64,000 nt of DNA. Origin: JAHELQ01 sp964491915 (lineage in GTDB: Bacteria > Acidobacteriota > Aminicenantia > UBA2199). The position numbers and the translations under genes are program-made. The stretch spans positions 1 to 64,000 of the forward strand of contig CAZBHS010000029.1 of the NCBI GenBank assembly GCA_964491915.1. The letters are read 5' to 3'. Of this stretch, positions 56,001 to 64,000 are shown one piece after another (the stretch's first letter is position 1; each line of letters begins with the position of its first letter). A model generated the notes under the pieces. That model worked only from the letters and a program-made list of their open reading frames with translations. It ran no database searches and was not told the origin of the DNA.

Positions 56001-59000
56001 TGCGGCGGCAAGTGCCAGATTATATGATTCCCGCATATTTTATCGACATAGACAGGATCCCTCTCACAGCCCACGGAAAAATCGACCGCGACGCCTTGCC
56101 GGATCCATTGGAGCAAGCGGGCAACCCCTCGGCCGAAGACATGATGCCGCGGGACAACGTGGAAGCGGAGGTGCAAAACCTATGGCGCACTATTCTCGAC
56201 CATGAAGCCCCCATCGGCATTGATAGGGATTTTTTCCAAATCGGCGGCCACTCATTGAAAGCTTCGATTTTGGCGGAAGAGATTAAGCGAACCTTCGGCG
56301 TCACATTGTCGCTGGCTGAATTTTTCCAGAATCCCTTCATCCGCGCTGTCGCGGATACGATCCGGCAACGTTCGCCAATGGAAGAACAAGATGATATCAC
56401 TCCTATCGAAGATAGAGATTATTACCTTCAATCGGCGGCCCAACAGCGGTTGTTCTTTCTGGACCGGGTGGAAGGGATCGATACCAGTTACAATATGCCG
56501 GCGGCGTTCAAGATCGACGGCCCCCTCGATGTGGCGAAGCTGGAAGCGGTCTTCGGGCAGTTGGCCGAGCGTCATGAGTCGCTTCGCACCTATTTTTGCC
56601 TGCATGACGATCTCCCGGTGCAGCGAGTGGCGCGGCAAATCGAGGTGGCCGTCGATGTGGAGGATCGTCCCCAGGGATTGGGAGCTTCCGCTCATGAGGT
56701 GGTCGAAGACTTCATCCGGCCCTTCCGGCTGGACCGGCCGCCCCTCTGGCGGGTCAAGCTCATTGGCACGGGGCCGGATGAGCGTCTGCTTCTCTTCGAC
56801 ATGCATCATATNNNNNNNNNNCATCGGCGACGGTACTACCATCGGCGTTTTGGTGGGGGAATTGACGGCCCTGTATAGCGGCGAGGCCTTACAACCGTTG
56901 GCGGTCCAATACCGTGACTTTTCCCATTGGCAACAGCGGAGCGCCCGCTCGTCCCGCGTTAAAAAACAAATGGATTACTGGCTCGAGTTGTTGTCGGGGG
57001 ATATTCCCCGAGTGCGATTGCCGGTGGACTTTCCCCGGCCGGCGGTGATGTCGTTTGCCGGGGCGCATTATCAGTTCCGCTTCGAAGGGCGCCTCGATAC
57101 CGGAGAGGAGACTCTCTACATGAAGCTGTTGACGGCCCTGAACATCCTGCTCTTCAAATATGGCGGGCAAGAAGACATCATCGCCGGCAGCGGTATCGCC
57201 GGACGGCGGCATGCCAGACTCCAACATGTGGCGGGGATGTTTGTCAACGCGCTGGCGACACGGAATTTCCCTCAAAGTTCAAAAACCATCGATACATTCT
57301 CGAGAGAGGTGTCGGAGGCCGCGCTCCAGGCCTTTGAAAACCAGGATATTCAGTTTGAGGAATTGGTGGATAAACTCCAATTGGAGAGGGATCCCTCCCG
57401 TAATCCATTGTTCGATGTGTGTCTGGTGGTGCAGAATTTTGAATTGCCGGCTCTTGACATGCAAGGGGTGACCATCCGGCCGGTGGAGTTCGAGAATCAA
57501 ACCTCGAAATTCGACCTGTCCTTCTACGCCCGGGAAGACGAGGATGGGATTCATTTCAATATCGAATACGCCGTAGCGTTGTTCCGCCCCGGCACCATCG
57601 AGCGGATGTCGCGTCATTTTCGCAATCTGCTGCGGCAATTGGACCAAAGCCCCGAACGGGCCATCGGCTGCATCGATATCCTGGATGATAGCGAGCGACG
57701 CTGGTTGATCGAAGATCTGAATCAATCCCAACTGCCTGGAGCCTATGATGTTTCAGTGGTGGATTTATTTCACCGGCAAGCGAAAACGTCTGCCGACCGG
57801 GTCGCGGTCGGCCAACAGACCAATGAGCAAATCACCTACCGGCAATTGGTATTGACCACCAACCAATTGGCCCGTTACCTGGTGGAAGCAGTGGATAGCG
57901 GTCCCGGCCATCTGGTGGGGATTTTGCTCGACAATTCCATTGACGCGGTGTGCGCCATATTGGGGGCGCTGAAGGCGGGCTCGGCTTATGTCTTCATTGA
58001 TCCTGAACTACCTGAGGGGCGGCAGCGGGCGATGATCGACGACGCCTCTCTATCGGTCTTGATTTCCAGCAAGTATTATATCCGGCGGTTGAACCGGTTG
58101 TTATGGCAATGCCCGGCTCTTAAGACGTTTTTGTGTCTCGATTCTGAAAACGCCTGTTTTGAAGCTGAAGAAGAACAGAGTGAATTGATGGAGGAGAAGC
58201 TCTGGGAATATGTGGGGGAGACCGCCGCGGACGACATTGCCGGCGGCGGCTGGGTGTCGAGTTTTACCGGCCTTTCTTTTAGCCGGGAAGAGATGGATGA
58301 GTACAGCCTCAACATCCTCGAAAAACTCTCGCCCTATTGCGGTAAAGACACAAAGGCGCTGGAGATCGGGTGCGCTTCGGGCATCACTATGTTCCGTCTG
58401 GCGCCGTTGGTGGGAACCTATATTGGTTGCGACCTGTCGCAGGTGATCATCGATAAAAACCGTAGCCGCGTCCAGGAGGAAGGAATCGATAACATCGAGC
58501 TCTTCTGTTTGCCGGCCCACCGGATCGATGAACTGGCGGAACGGGAGTTCGACATCGTAATCATGAATAGCGTGATCCAGTCCTTCCACGGCCACAACTA
58601 TCTGAGACAGGTTATCGAACGTGTCATCGGAGCGATGGCCTCCGAGGGGATTCTCTTTATCGGCGATGTAATGGATCTGGATCTCGAGCATCGAATGAAA
58701 GCGGACCTCGACTCGTTTGCCCGTGAAAACCGGGACAAAGGATATCAAACCAAAACCGCCTGGGACGCGGAATTGTTTGTGTCGCGGCGATTTTTTGAAG
58801 ATTTGCAGCATGAACTCCCAAATATCAAGAGTTGCAGCTTCTCATCAAAAATCCACACCATCCAAAACGAATTGACCGACTACCGCTTCGACGCTGTGCT
58901 GGCCATCGACAAAGCCTGCAACCGACCGGAGCATCAGCTTCCCAAACACAAACTGCAACACGACCTCCGTCATGTGCGGCACTATCCAAATCAAGAGATC

Positions 59001-61766
59001 GTCAATCCTATCTCTATGCGAGCGCCCGCGTATGTGATTTACACCTCCGGCACCAGCGGCAATCCCAAAGGGGTGTTGGTGGAGCATCAAAGTCTGGCCA
59101 ATTATCTGGTGTGGGCGATGGGGCAATACTCCGTAAACGGGCGGGGTATCGTTCCCTTGTACACCAATTTGGCGTTTGATTTGACAGTCACCTCTATTTA
59201 TCTACCCCTTCTAATGGGAAAAACCTTGTGGGCGTTCCCCAAAGCCGGCGACTCGATGCCCATCCTCCAGGTGTTGAAGATGGGCTCGATTGATATTCTC
59301 AAGGCGACGCCGTCCCACCTCTCTATTTTTTCAGAATCATCCCATCCGCTTCCCGCCGTCGGCAATCTGATTGTAGGGGGAGAGGAGCTGACACACAGGT
59401 TGGCCGCCGAAATTACTCATTTACTGGACAATCAGGTGGCTATCTACAATGAGTACGGCCCCACCGAAGCAACGGTCGGCTGCATGATTCATCGCTTCGA
59501 GCCCGGCTCGAAGAAGCGTCGCCACCCGGAGTACGGCGTTCCCATCGGCCGGCCCGCGGCCAACGCCGCCATCTACATTCTGGATGGAGATCTGCGCCCG
59601 GTTCCCATCAACGGCATCGGCGAACTTTACATCGGAGGCGTTCCTCTAGCCCGCGGTTATCTCAATCAACCGGAAATGACGGCGGAGCGGTTTGTCGAGA
59701 ATCCCTTCGGCCATGGAAAGATGTACAGGACCGGCGATTTGGCGGTGACGCGCAGCGATGGAACTATCGAATTCCGGGGGCGCGTCGATCGGCAGGTCAA
59801 AATCCGCGGCCATAGAATCGAGCTTCAGGAGGTGCAAAACAGAATTGCCGCGCATCCACACATTAGCGATTGTGTGGTGATTGTTTCCCCTGATTACGGT
59901 CTCTGCGGCTATGTGACGGCTGTGGGCCCATTGGATGGGGACAGGCTTCGCCAATCGCTGGCGGAGGAACTTCCCGCCACCATGATTCCCGCCTTCTTTA
60001 TCCACATCGACGAGTTCCCCCTCACCCAAAACGGCAAAGTGGATATTCGGCGATTACCCGCCCCTATGATGGAAGGCTGCGATGAAGACGATACGGAAGC
60101 GGAACTGCCGGAGACCGAAATCGAGAGGGAGCTCTTCGATGTTTGGTCTCGGATTCTGGGGATCCGCAATGTTCCGGCCACAGCGAATTTCTTTCGGCTG
60201 GGAGGCGATTCCATCAAGGTCATCCAGGTGGCGTCGCGGCTTCAGAAGCGGGGGCTCGCCGTTGAGATCAAAGATTTTTTCCTCAACCCCACAATCCGCG
60301 ACCTGGCGCCGTTTGTGACGAGATTCCGTTCTTCCATCAGCCAGGAAGAAATCAGGGGACAGGTACCGTTCACTCCAATCCAACATTGGTTTTTGTCACA
60401 TGTAAAGGTTTCTCCCCATCATTATAACCAGGCGGTGCTGGCGCGGCGGCAGGGCAGGCTGGCGGAGCCGGTGGTCCGCGAGGCGTTCCGGCTCATCGCC
60501 GGTCATCATGACGCGTTGCGCATGATTGTGGAAGAGGTTGATGGAGAGCTGCTTCAGAGGAATAGGGGAATCGACGGCGACGTGTTGTTCGATCTTGAAT
60601 GCCGGGATGTGGCGGATCGAACGGATCCCGAGGCAACGATTCATCGGATATCGGAACGCATGCAAGCTTCCATCGATTTGGAGAAGGGACCTCTGGTTAA
60701 GTTGGGATTGTTTTACACAAAACGTTCTTCTTATTTATTGATATGTATCCACCATCTGGTGATGGACGGTGTGTCGTGGCGAATTTTATTCGAGGACTTG
60801 AGCATGGCAATCGGTCTTCTTGAAGGGGACGAAAACGCACCGGTTAAATTACCGCCGAAGACCCATTCGTATATGGTTTGGGCGCAAACCTTGATTGATT
60901 ATAGCTCCAGCCGGCAATTGCTGGAAGAATTGCCCTATTGGCAAAACCTGACCGGTTCAGGCTATCGAGAACTTCAACCGGAGCGAAGCCTTCAAGCCGA
61001 AGCCGATACGCACGCCTTCTGCAAAACAGCCGGGTTCCAACTGCAGGCCGGAGTCACGGAGCGTTTGCTCGCCGATGTTCACAACGCCTATCACACCACC
61101 ATCAACGACATATTGTTGGCGGCGGTGGCAATCGCCCTTTGCAACTGGTTGGGCCGCCGGGAGGTCGGTATTCTTCTGGAAGGGCATGGACGCGAACAGG
61201 TTTCGCCGGGCCTTGACATCACCCGCACCATCGGTTGGTTCACCAGCCGCTTCCCGGTGGTGTTGGCGGTGAACGATCCCAATGACCCGGGCGCCACCGT
61301 CAAAGCCGTGAAAGAGACATTGAGGAAGGTTCCCAACAACGGCATTGGTTATGGAATTTTGCGATACCTGACCCCCCGGCGGTTGAGAGGGGGCTCTCTG
61401 GAGGGACCCGAACCCGCCGTCGCCTTCAATTACCTGGGGCAGGTGGGGGAGGAGGCGGACGGCGAATTTGAGTTTCGCCCATTGCCGGCGGAGCAGAGCC
61501 GCCACAGGAACCAGGAGCGAACATCGGTTCTGGAGATCGATGGTTTGGTGCAATCGGGCCGGCTGTATCTGACTGTCTCTTATCATTCAGCTCAATTCGA
61601 CGCACAAAGAATCGACGCGCTTTTAGTCGAACTAGAGTCCAGTTTGCAGACCATCATCCGCCATTGTTGTCAACAGGAAGATCAGGAGTTCACCCTCAGC
61701 GATTTTAGCGACGACTCAATCGATGAGGAGGATCTCGACGCAATCATCGGAGAATTGGAGATGTGA
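47075..61766 (+). CDS. Hybrid PKS/NRPS: KS-AT-ACP-C-A-PCP-C-A(Phe)-PCP-C-A[MT](Asn)-PCP-E, with assembly gaps
   Basis: One synthetase of about 4890 residues, read as two frames only because of Ns at 56812-56821. KS with TACSTS near 47795 and ETHGTGT. AT near 48855-49640 with GYSFGE and PMH. ACP with DLGGDSLKAS near 50005. C (HHIVSDG near 50574), A (YIIYTSGTSGIPKG near 51925; pocket D-A-L-F-L-G-I-V-I-K, substrate unclear), PCP near 53100. C (HHIVADG near 53667), A (YIIYTSGSTGAPKG near 55070; D-A-W-T-V-A-A-I-C-K, phenylalanine), PCP near 56240. C (HHIIGDG across the gap), A split by a methyltransferase at about 58200-58900 (ALEIGCASGITMF), with YVIYTSGTSGNPKG near 59032 and pocket D-L-T-K-I-G-E-V-G-K (asparagine). 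PCP near 60200. E domain with HHLVMDG near 60751 and EGHGRE. No thioesterase; an acidic tail follows. Confidence 0.9.
47156..47385 (+). other. Foreign AT-rich segment with an ABC-transporter ATPase fragment inside the KS domain
   Basis: Between FWENL (ending 47155) and DDELLDAG (from about 47400) the KS should have about 12 residues, as in the upstream synthetase. Instead there are about 75 codons of visibly AT-rich DNA, split by ten Ns (47237-47246). The part after the Ns encodes QLSGGECQRVAVVRAV and LILADEPTGALDSKN, the signature, Walker B and D-loop of a LolD/MacB-type ABC ATPase. The frame stays open only by chance. A misjoined contig end is the likely explanation; a true insertion would break the KS. 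Confidence 0.8.
47237..47246. other. Assembly gap (10 N) inside the KS domain
   Basis: Ten Ns in the middle of the anomalous AT-rich segment. The real length and sequence are unknown. Confidence 0.95.
56812..56821. other. Assembly gap (10 N), probably of true length zero
   Basis: Left flank ends CATCATAT and right flank begins CATCGGCGACGG. Removing the Ns gives HHIIGDGTT, a perfect condensation-domain His motif, and restores a single frame. The Ns are therefore likely a scaffolder placeholder between abutting contigs. Confidence 0.85.
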
Positions 61767-61810
61767 AACGGCAAATTATTTTTCTGCCCTGCAAAAAGAT
61801 AATATTCATT

Positions 61811-61838
61811 TTGAAAAAGAACCGCATTTGTGTACATT
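61811..61838 (+). promoter_or_regulatory. Weak sigma-70-type promoter candidate
   Basis: TTGAAA (61811-61816) and TACATT (61833-61838) are 16 bases apart, just upstream of the small Lys-rich peptide gene. Confidence 0.35.
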
Positions 61839-61858
61839 AATAGTAGGGAGGTTTTATT

Positions 61859-61966
61859 ATGCCTGAAAAACCGAAAGTTAAACATGAAACTAAAAAAAAT
61901 CCCAAACGGACCCTAAAAGAGAAACGGAAGGAAAAAAAGGAGAAAGCGAAACATAAAACCTACTAG
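61859..61966 (+). CDS. 35-residue Lys-rich peptide, unknown
   Basis: ATG at 61859 follows GGGAGG by 7 bases and the frame stops at 61966. Sixteen of 35 residues are Lys or Arg, with runs such as KEKRKEKKEKAKHK, so it should be a charged helix. It lies between the megasynthase and the ROK kinase. I know no family. The clear ribosome-binding site supports translation; a nucleic-acid- or ribosome-associated peptide is one possibility. Confidence 0.5.
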   Translation: MPEKPKVKHETKKNPKRTLKEKRKEKKEKAKHKTY

Positions 61967-62052
61967 TGAGGTGGTGACCGCATTTTTATTGTTGCGCCCG
62001 GTTTGTTTTCGTGATAACGTATTACACTCGGCAATTGGAGGGTGTGGTTGTC

Positions 62053-62970
62053 ATGGAAGAAAGATACGCGATTGGAATTGACTTAGGCGGAACAAAGGTT
62101 GAAGCAATCCTGCTGGATAGCCGGCGGAATGTAGTAGCCAGAGAGAGGATCCCCGCCGAAGCGTCAAAGGGCGTGGAGCGGGTGCTCGACAATATCGAAG
62201 CGGTCATCGCCAAAACCGCCGGAGCCTACCGGTACGAAGCTGTGGGTATCGGTACGCCCGGAGTTTATGTGGAGCGGGACGACAGGATTTATGGAGCGTC
62301 CAATTCTCCGGCCTATGAGTTACCGGGCTTTATCTCCGCTCTCAGGAAGCGGTTGTCTGTTCCGGTATTGATTGAAAACGACGCCAACTGCCTGGCGCTG
62401 GCGGAGTTCTTTTCTTCGTGCGTAGGTATCTATAGTCATGTGCTGGCTGTGATTTTAGGAACCGGAGTGGGTTCGGGACTGATACTGGATAACCGTTTGT
62501 ATACCGGTCCCACCGGCGGGGGAGCCGAGTTTGGCCATACCTGCATCCAATTCGGCGGCCGTGTGTGCGGATGTGGAAAAAGGGGATGTGCCGAAGCCTA
62601 TTTGTCGGGATCCAGTTTGACCCGCCGTTACGAAGAGATGACAGGACTCCAATTGGCAGTTCGGGATATCTACGAAAAATATCTGCTAGACAATATCGCA
62701 GCCGTGAAATTGTTCGAGGAGAGCTTCCGGTTGATGGGGGATTTTTTCGCCAACGCCGTCAATCTATTGGATGTGCAGGCCATCATCCTGGGGGGCGGGG
62801 TGTCGAATCTTCCTGTGTGGTATGACCGGGTGCCTCTATATCTCCAACAATCGATTTTCGGTGTGCCGCGGGGAACCATTCCCATTCTCAAAGCCAAATT
62901 AGGGGATTCCGCCGGTGTGTTCGGCGCCGCGTACCTGGCGTTGAGGCGCATGGGGCTCATGGAATTCTAA
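62053..62970 (+). CDS. ROK-family sugar kinase (glucokinase-like)
   Basis: A 305-residue ROK protein. IGIDLGGTKVEAILLD is the N-terminal ATP phosphate-binding strand. IENDANCLALAEFF carries the catalytic Asp, and ILGTGVGSGLILD is the second phosphate loop. EFGHTCIQFGGRVCGCGKRG then CAEAYLSG holds the ROK zinc motif (H with CxCGxxGCxE). Glucokinases and N-acetylhexosamine kinases share this layout and I cannot tell them apart here. There is no helix-turn-helix, so it is not a NagC-type repressor. GGAGGG lies about 10 bases before the ATG at 62053; GTG at 62011 is in frame but unsupported. Its link to the synthetase upstream is not evident. Confidence 0.85.
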   Translation: MEERYAIGIDLGGTKVEAILLDSRRNVVARERIPAEASKGVERVLDNIEAVIAKTAGAYRYEAVGIGTPGVYVERDDRIYGASNSPAYELPGFISALRKRLSVPVLIENDANCLALAEFFSSCVGIYSHVLAVILGTGVGSGLILDNRLYTGPTGGGAEFGHTCIQFGGRVCGCGKRGCAEAYLSGSSLTRRYEEMTGLQLAVRDIYEKYLLDNIAAVKLFEESFRLMGDFFANAVNLLDVQAIILGGGVSNLPVWYDRVPLYLQQSIFGVPRGTIPILKAKLGDSAGVFGAAYLALRRMGLMEF

Positions 62971-62998
62971 AAAGTTGCCCGAAAATACGGTCGTCCCC

Positions 62999-63027
62999 TT
63001 GACATTCTCTAAATGAAATCTTATATT
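62999..63027 (+). promoter_or_regulatory. Strong sigma-70-type promoter
   Basis: TTGACA (62999-63004) and TATATT (63022-63027) are exactly 17 bases apart. The start near 63034 leaves a leader of about 90 bases with an inverted repeat (GCAAAAAA near 63050 and TTTTTTGC near 63080). Confidence 0.7.
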
Positions 63028-63124
63028 GCTAGTATACAATGACGGACTTTGCAAAAAAACGAGGTACAAAAGAAGGACGCCTTTTTTGCGGGTATATTTT
63101 TAACTCTTTTTATTGGAGACTAAT

Positions 63125-64000
63125 ATGAGAAAAGAAATCATTAAAGTTGACGAAATGTTTTTTACCCTCTATTCGCTGAATACCTTGATTATAGGAAGCG
63201 GTCCCGCCGCACTGACCGCGGCCGCCCAATTACATGAGATGGGGCAGACAAACATCGCCATCGCCACCAGCCATTGGGCCGGCGGCGCCGCCAACGGGTG
63301 CAGAGGAGATAAACAGGCTTATTATAAATTGTCATTGGCGGGCATCGACCTTGATTCCCCCATGGATATGGCCAGCGATCTATTCAACAGCAAGGCGGTG
63401 CACGGCGATATCGCCCTGTGCGAAGCGCAAGGTTCCATCCAGGCGTTCTTCAACCTGGCAAACCTAAACGTACCGTTTCCCCATGATCGGTTCGGAGCCT
63501 TTGTAGGCTTCAAAAGCGATCACGATCCCCGTCAGCGGGGTACTACCGCGGGCCCCGACACCTCCAAGAAGATCTACGCCCAACTCTCCAAACGGGTCAA
63601 GGATCTGGATATTCCTATTCTGGAGGAACATGAGGTGTTTTCTCTGATGACAAAGATCGAAGGCGACGAACGCCACATTGTCGGCGCCATCGCTTTTGAT
63701 AAAAAAGGGGTGGAGTCGGAGAATCTCGGCATCGTGGTGTTCAATGCCGTGAATATCGTCCTGGCCACCGGCGGACCCGGCGGGATCTACAAGCACTCCA
63801 CCTACCCGGAGACCCAATTGGGCTCCATGGGTATGGCCATCGAGGCGGGAGCTGTGGCCAACAATTTGATGGAGAGTCAATTCGGACTGGCTTCATTGAA
63901 GTACAACACTCTGATTTCCGGCGCCATGCAGCATGTCATCCCCCGTTACGTGTCCACCGATCAGGACGGCAATGACGAACAAGAATTTTTGAGCAATTAT
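63125..64000 (+). CDS. FAD-dependent oxidoreductase of the fumarate reductase/succinate dehydrogenase flavoprotein type (3' truncated)
   Basis: The first 292 codons of a gene that runs off the window. TGGAGA precedes the ATG at 63125. A dinucleotide-binding fold starts at TLIIGSGPAALTAAAQLH (GxGxxA for FAD), followed by ATSHWAGGAANGCRGDKQAY, where the Gly-rich loop is typical of the family. IVLATGGPGGIYKHSTYPET is the second FAD motif and GMAIEAGAVANNLMESQFG matches the capping region. The family oxidises or reduces succinate, fumarate, L-aspartate or similar substrates; the substrate is not decidable from this part. It has its own strong promoter. Confidence 0.85.
   Translation, partial: MRKEIIKVDEMFFTLYSLNTLIIGSGPAALTAAAQLHEMGQTNIAIATSHWAGGAANGCRGDKQAYYKLSLAGIDLDSPMDMASDLFNSKAVHGDIALCEAQGSIQAFFNLANLNVPFPHDRFGAFVGFKSDHDPRQRGTTAGPDTSKKIYAQLSKRVKDLDIPILEEHEVFSLMTKIEGDERHIVGAIAFDKKGVESENLGIVVFNAVNIVLATGGPGGIYKHSTYPETQLGSMGMAIEAGAVANNLMESQFGLASLKYNTLISGAMQHVIPRYVSTDQDGNDEQEFLSNY

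Noticed and set aside
56391..61766. Separate NRPS gene starting at 56391
   Set aside because: The first 140 codons are out of frame with the condensation domain they cover; the frame becomes meaningful only after the Ns, so it is the continuation of the 47075 gene.
1..64000. tRNA or rRNA genes
   Set aside because: I looked for T-loop (GGTTCRA) and acceptor pairings and for rRNA core motifs by eye and found none that hold together; a covariance-model scan would be decisive.

Overview
The window looks like a scaffold from a Gram-negative, probably anaerobic bacterium of the Acidobacteriota/Aminicenantes type. This is inference. It rests on a VWFA-related secreted protein paired with a LolA-like exported protein, several six-bladed beta-propeller exported proteins, DUF4405 membrane proteins, a DeoC/TIM microcompartment remnant, and sigma-54 use. 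Runs of N (10, 10 and 100 bases) show a draft, probably metagenomic, assembly, and several oddities here are likely assembly effects. I saw no tRNA, rRNA, integrase or CRISPR array.

Layout. (1) 1-6405: the 3' end of an NRPS (PCP then a terminal condensation domain), followed by a GT1-type glycosyltransferase, a GH13 glucan hydrolase and a glycogen synthase, all overlapping or a few bases apart. (2) 6460-16808: a truncated AAA-ATPase-like gene; a discrete set of condensation-superfamily acyltransferase, acyl carrier protein and acyl-AMP ligase, split by a HEPN/HATPase gene; then on the minus strand an AAA/PD-(D/E)XK protein, an RND/MMPL exporter and an exported duplicated-domain protein. (3) 16809-21142: a strong sigma-54 promoter with three upstream palindromes driving a small exported protein; a decayed bacterial microcompartment locus (BMC-H fragment, deoC with a putative encapsulation peptide, a frameshifted class II aldolase fragment, tpiA); a second sigma-54-driven small exported protein; an Ada-like zinc peptide. 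(4) 21230-27149: a DUF4405 membrane protein, a CCG-type Fe-S protein, a striking array of 14 palindromes in exact 21-bp register, and two damaged copies of one beta-propeller gene around a VWFA/LolA-like pair. (5) 27150-31735: a visibly AT-rich defence island with Kiwa (kwaA, kwaB) and a membrane-anchored NACHT NTPase. (6) 31744-37473: a TlpA-type thioredoxin, a second DUF4405 protein, a TPR protein, an overlooked orphan RiPP (class I lanthipeptide-like) precursor with its own terminator, a beta-propeller and an unknown membrane-anchored protein. (7) 37617-61766: a two-gene hybrid NRPS/PKS. (8) 61859-64000: a 35-residue Lys-rich peptide, a ROK sugar kinase and the start of an FAD-dependent oxidoreductase.

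The big assembly line reads C-A(Gly)-PCP-KS-AT-KR-DH-ER-ACP, then KS-AT-ACP-C-A(unknown)-PCP-C-A(Phe)-PCP-C-A[MT](Asn)-PCP-E. It has no thioesterase and ends in an epimerase plus an acidic tail, so a further enzyme is expected elsewhere. The discrete acyl-AMP ligase, ACP and acyltransferase with the RND exporter are plausible lipid-loading and export partners for these or related lines. The second synthetase gene carries an ABC-transporter fragment inside its KS domain, most likely a misassembly, and a spurious 10-N gap whose removal restores one continuous frame.
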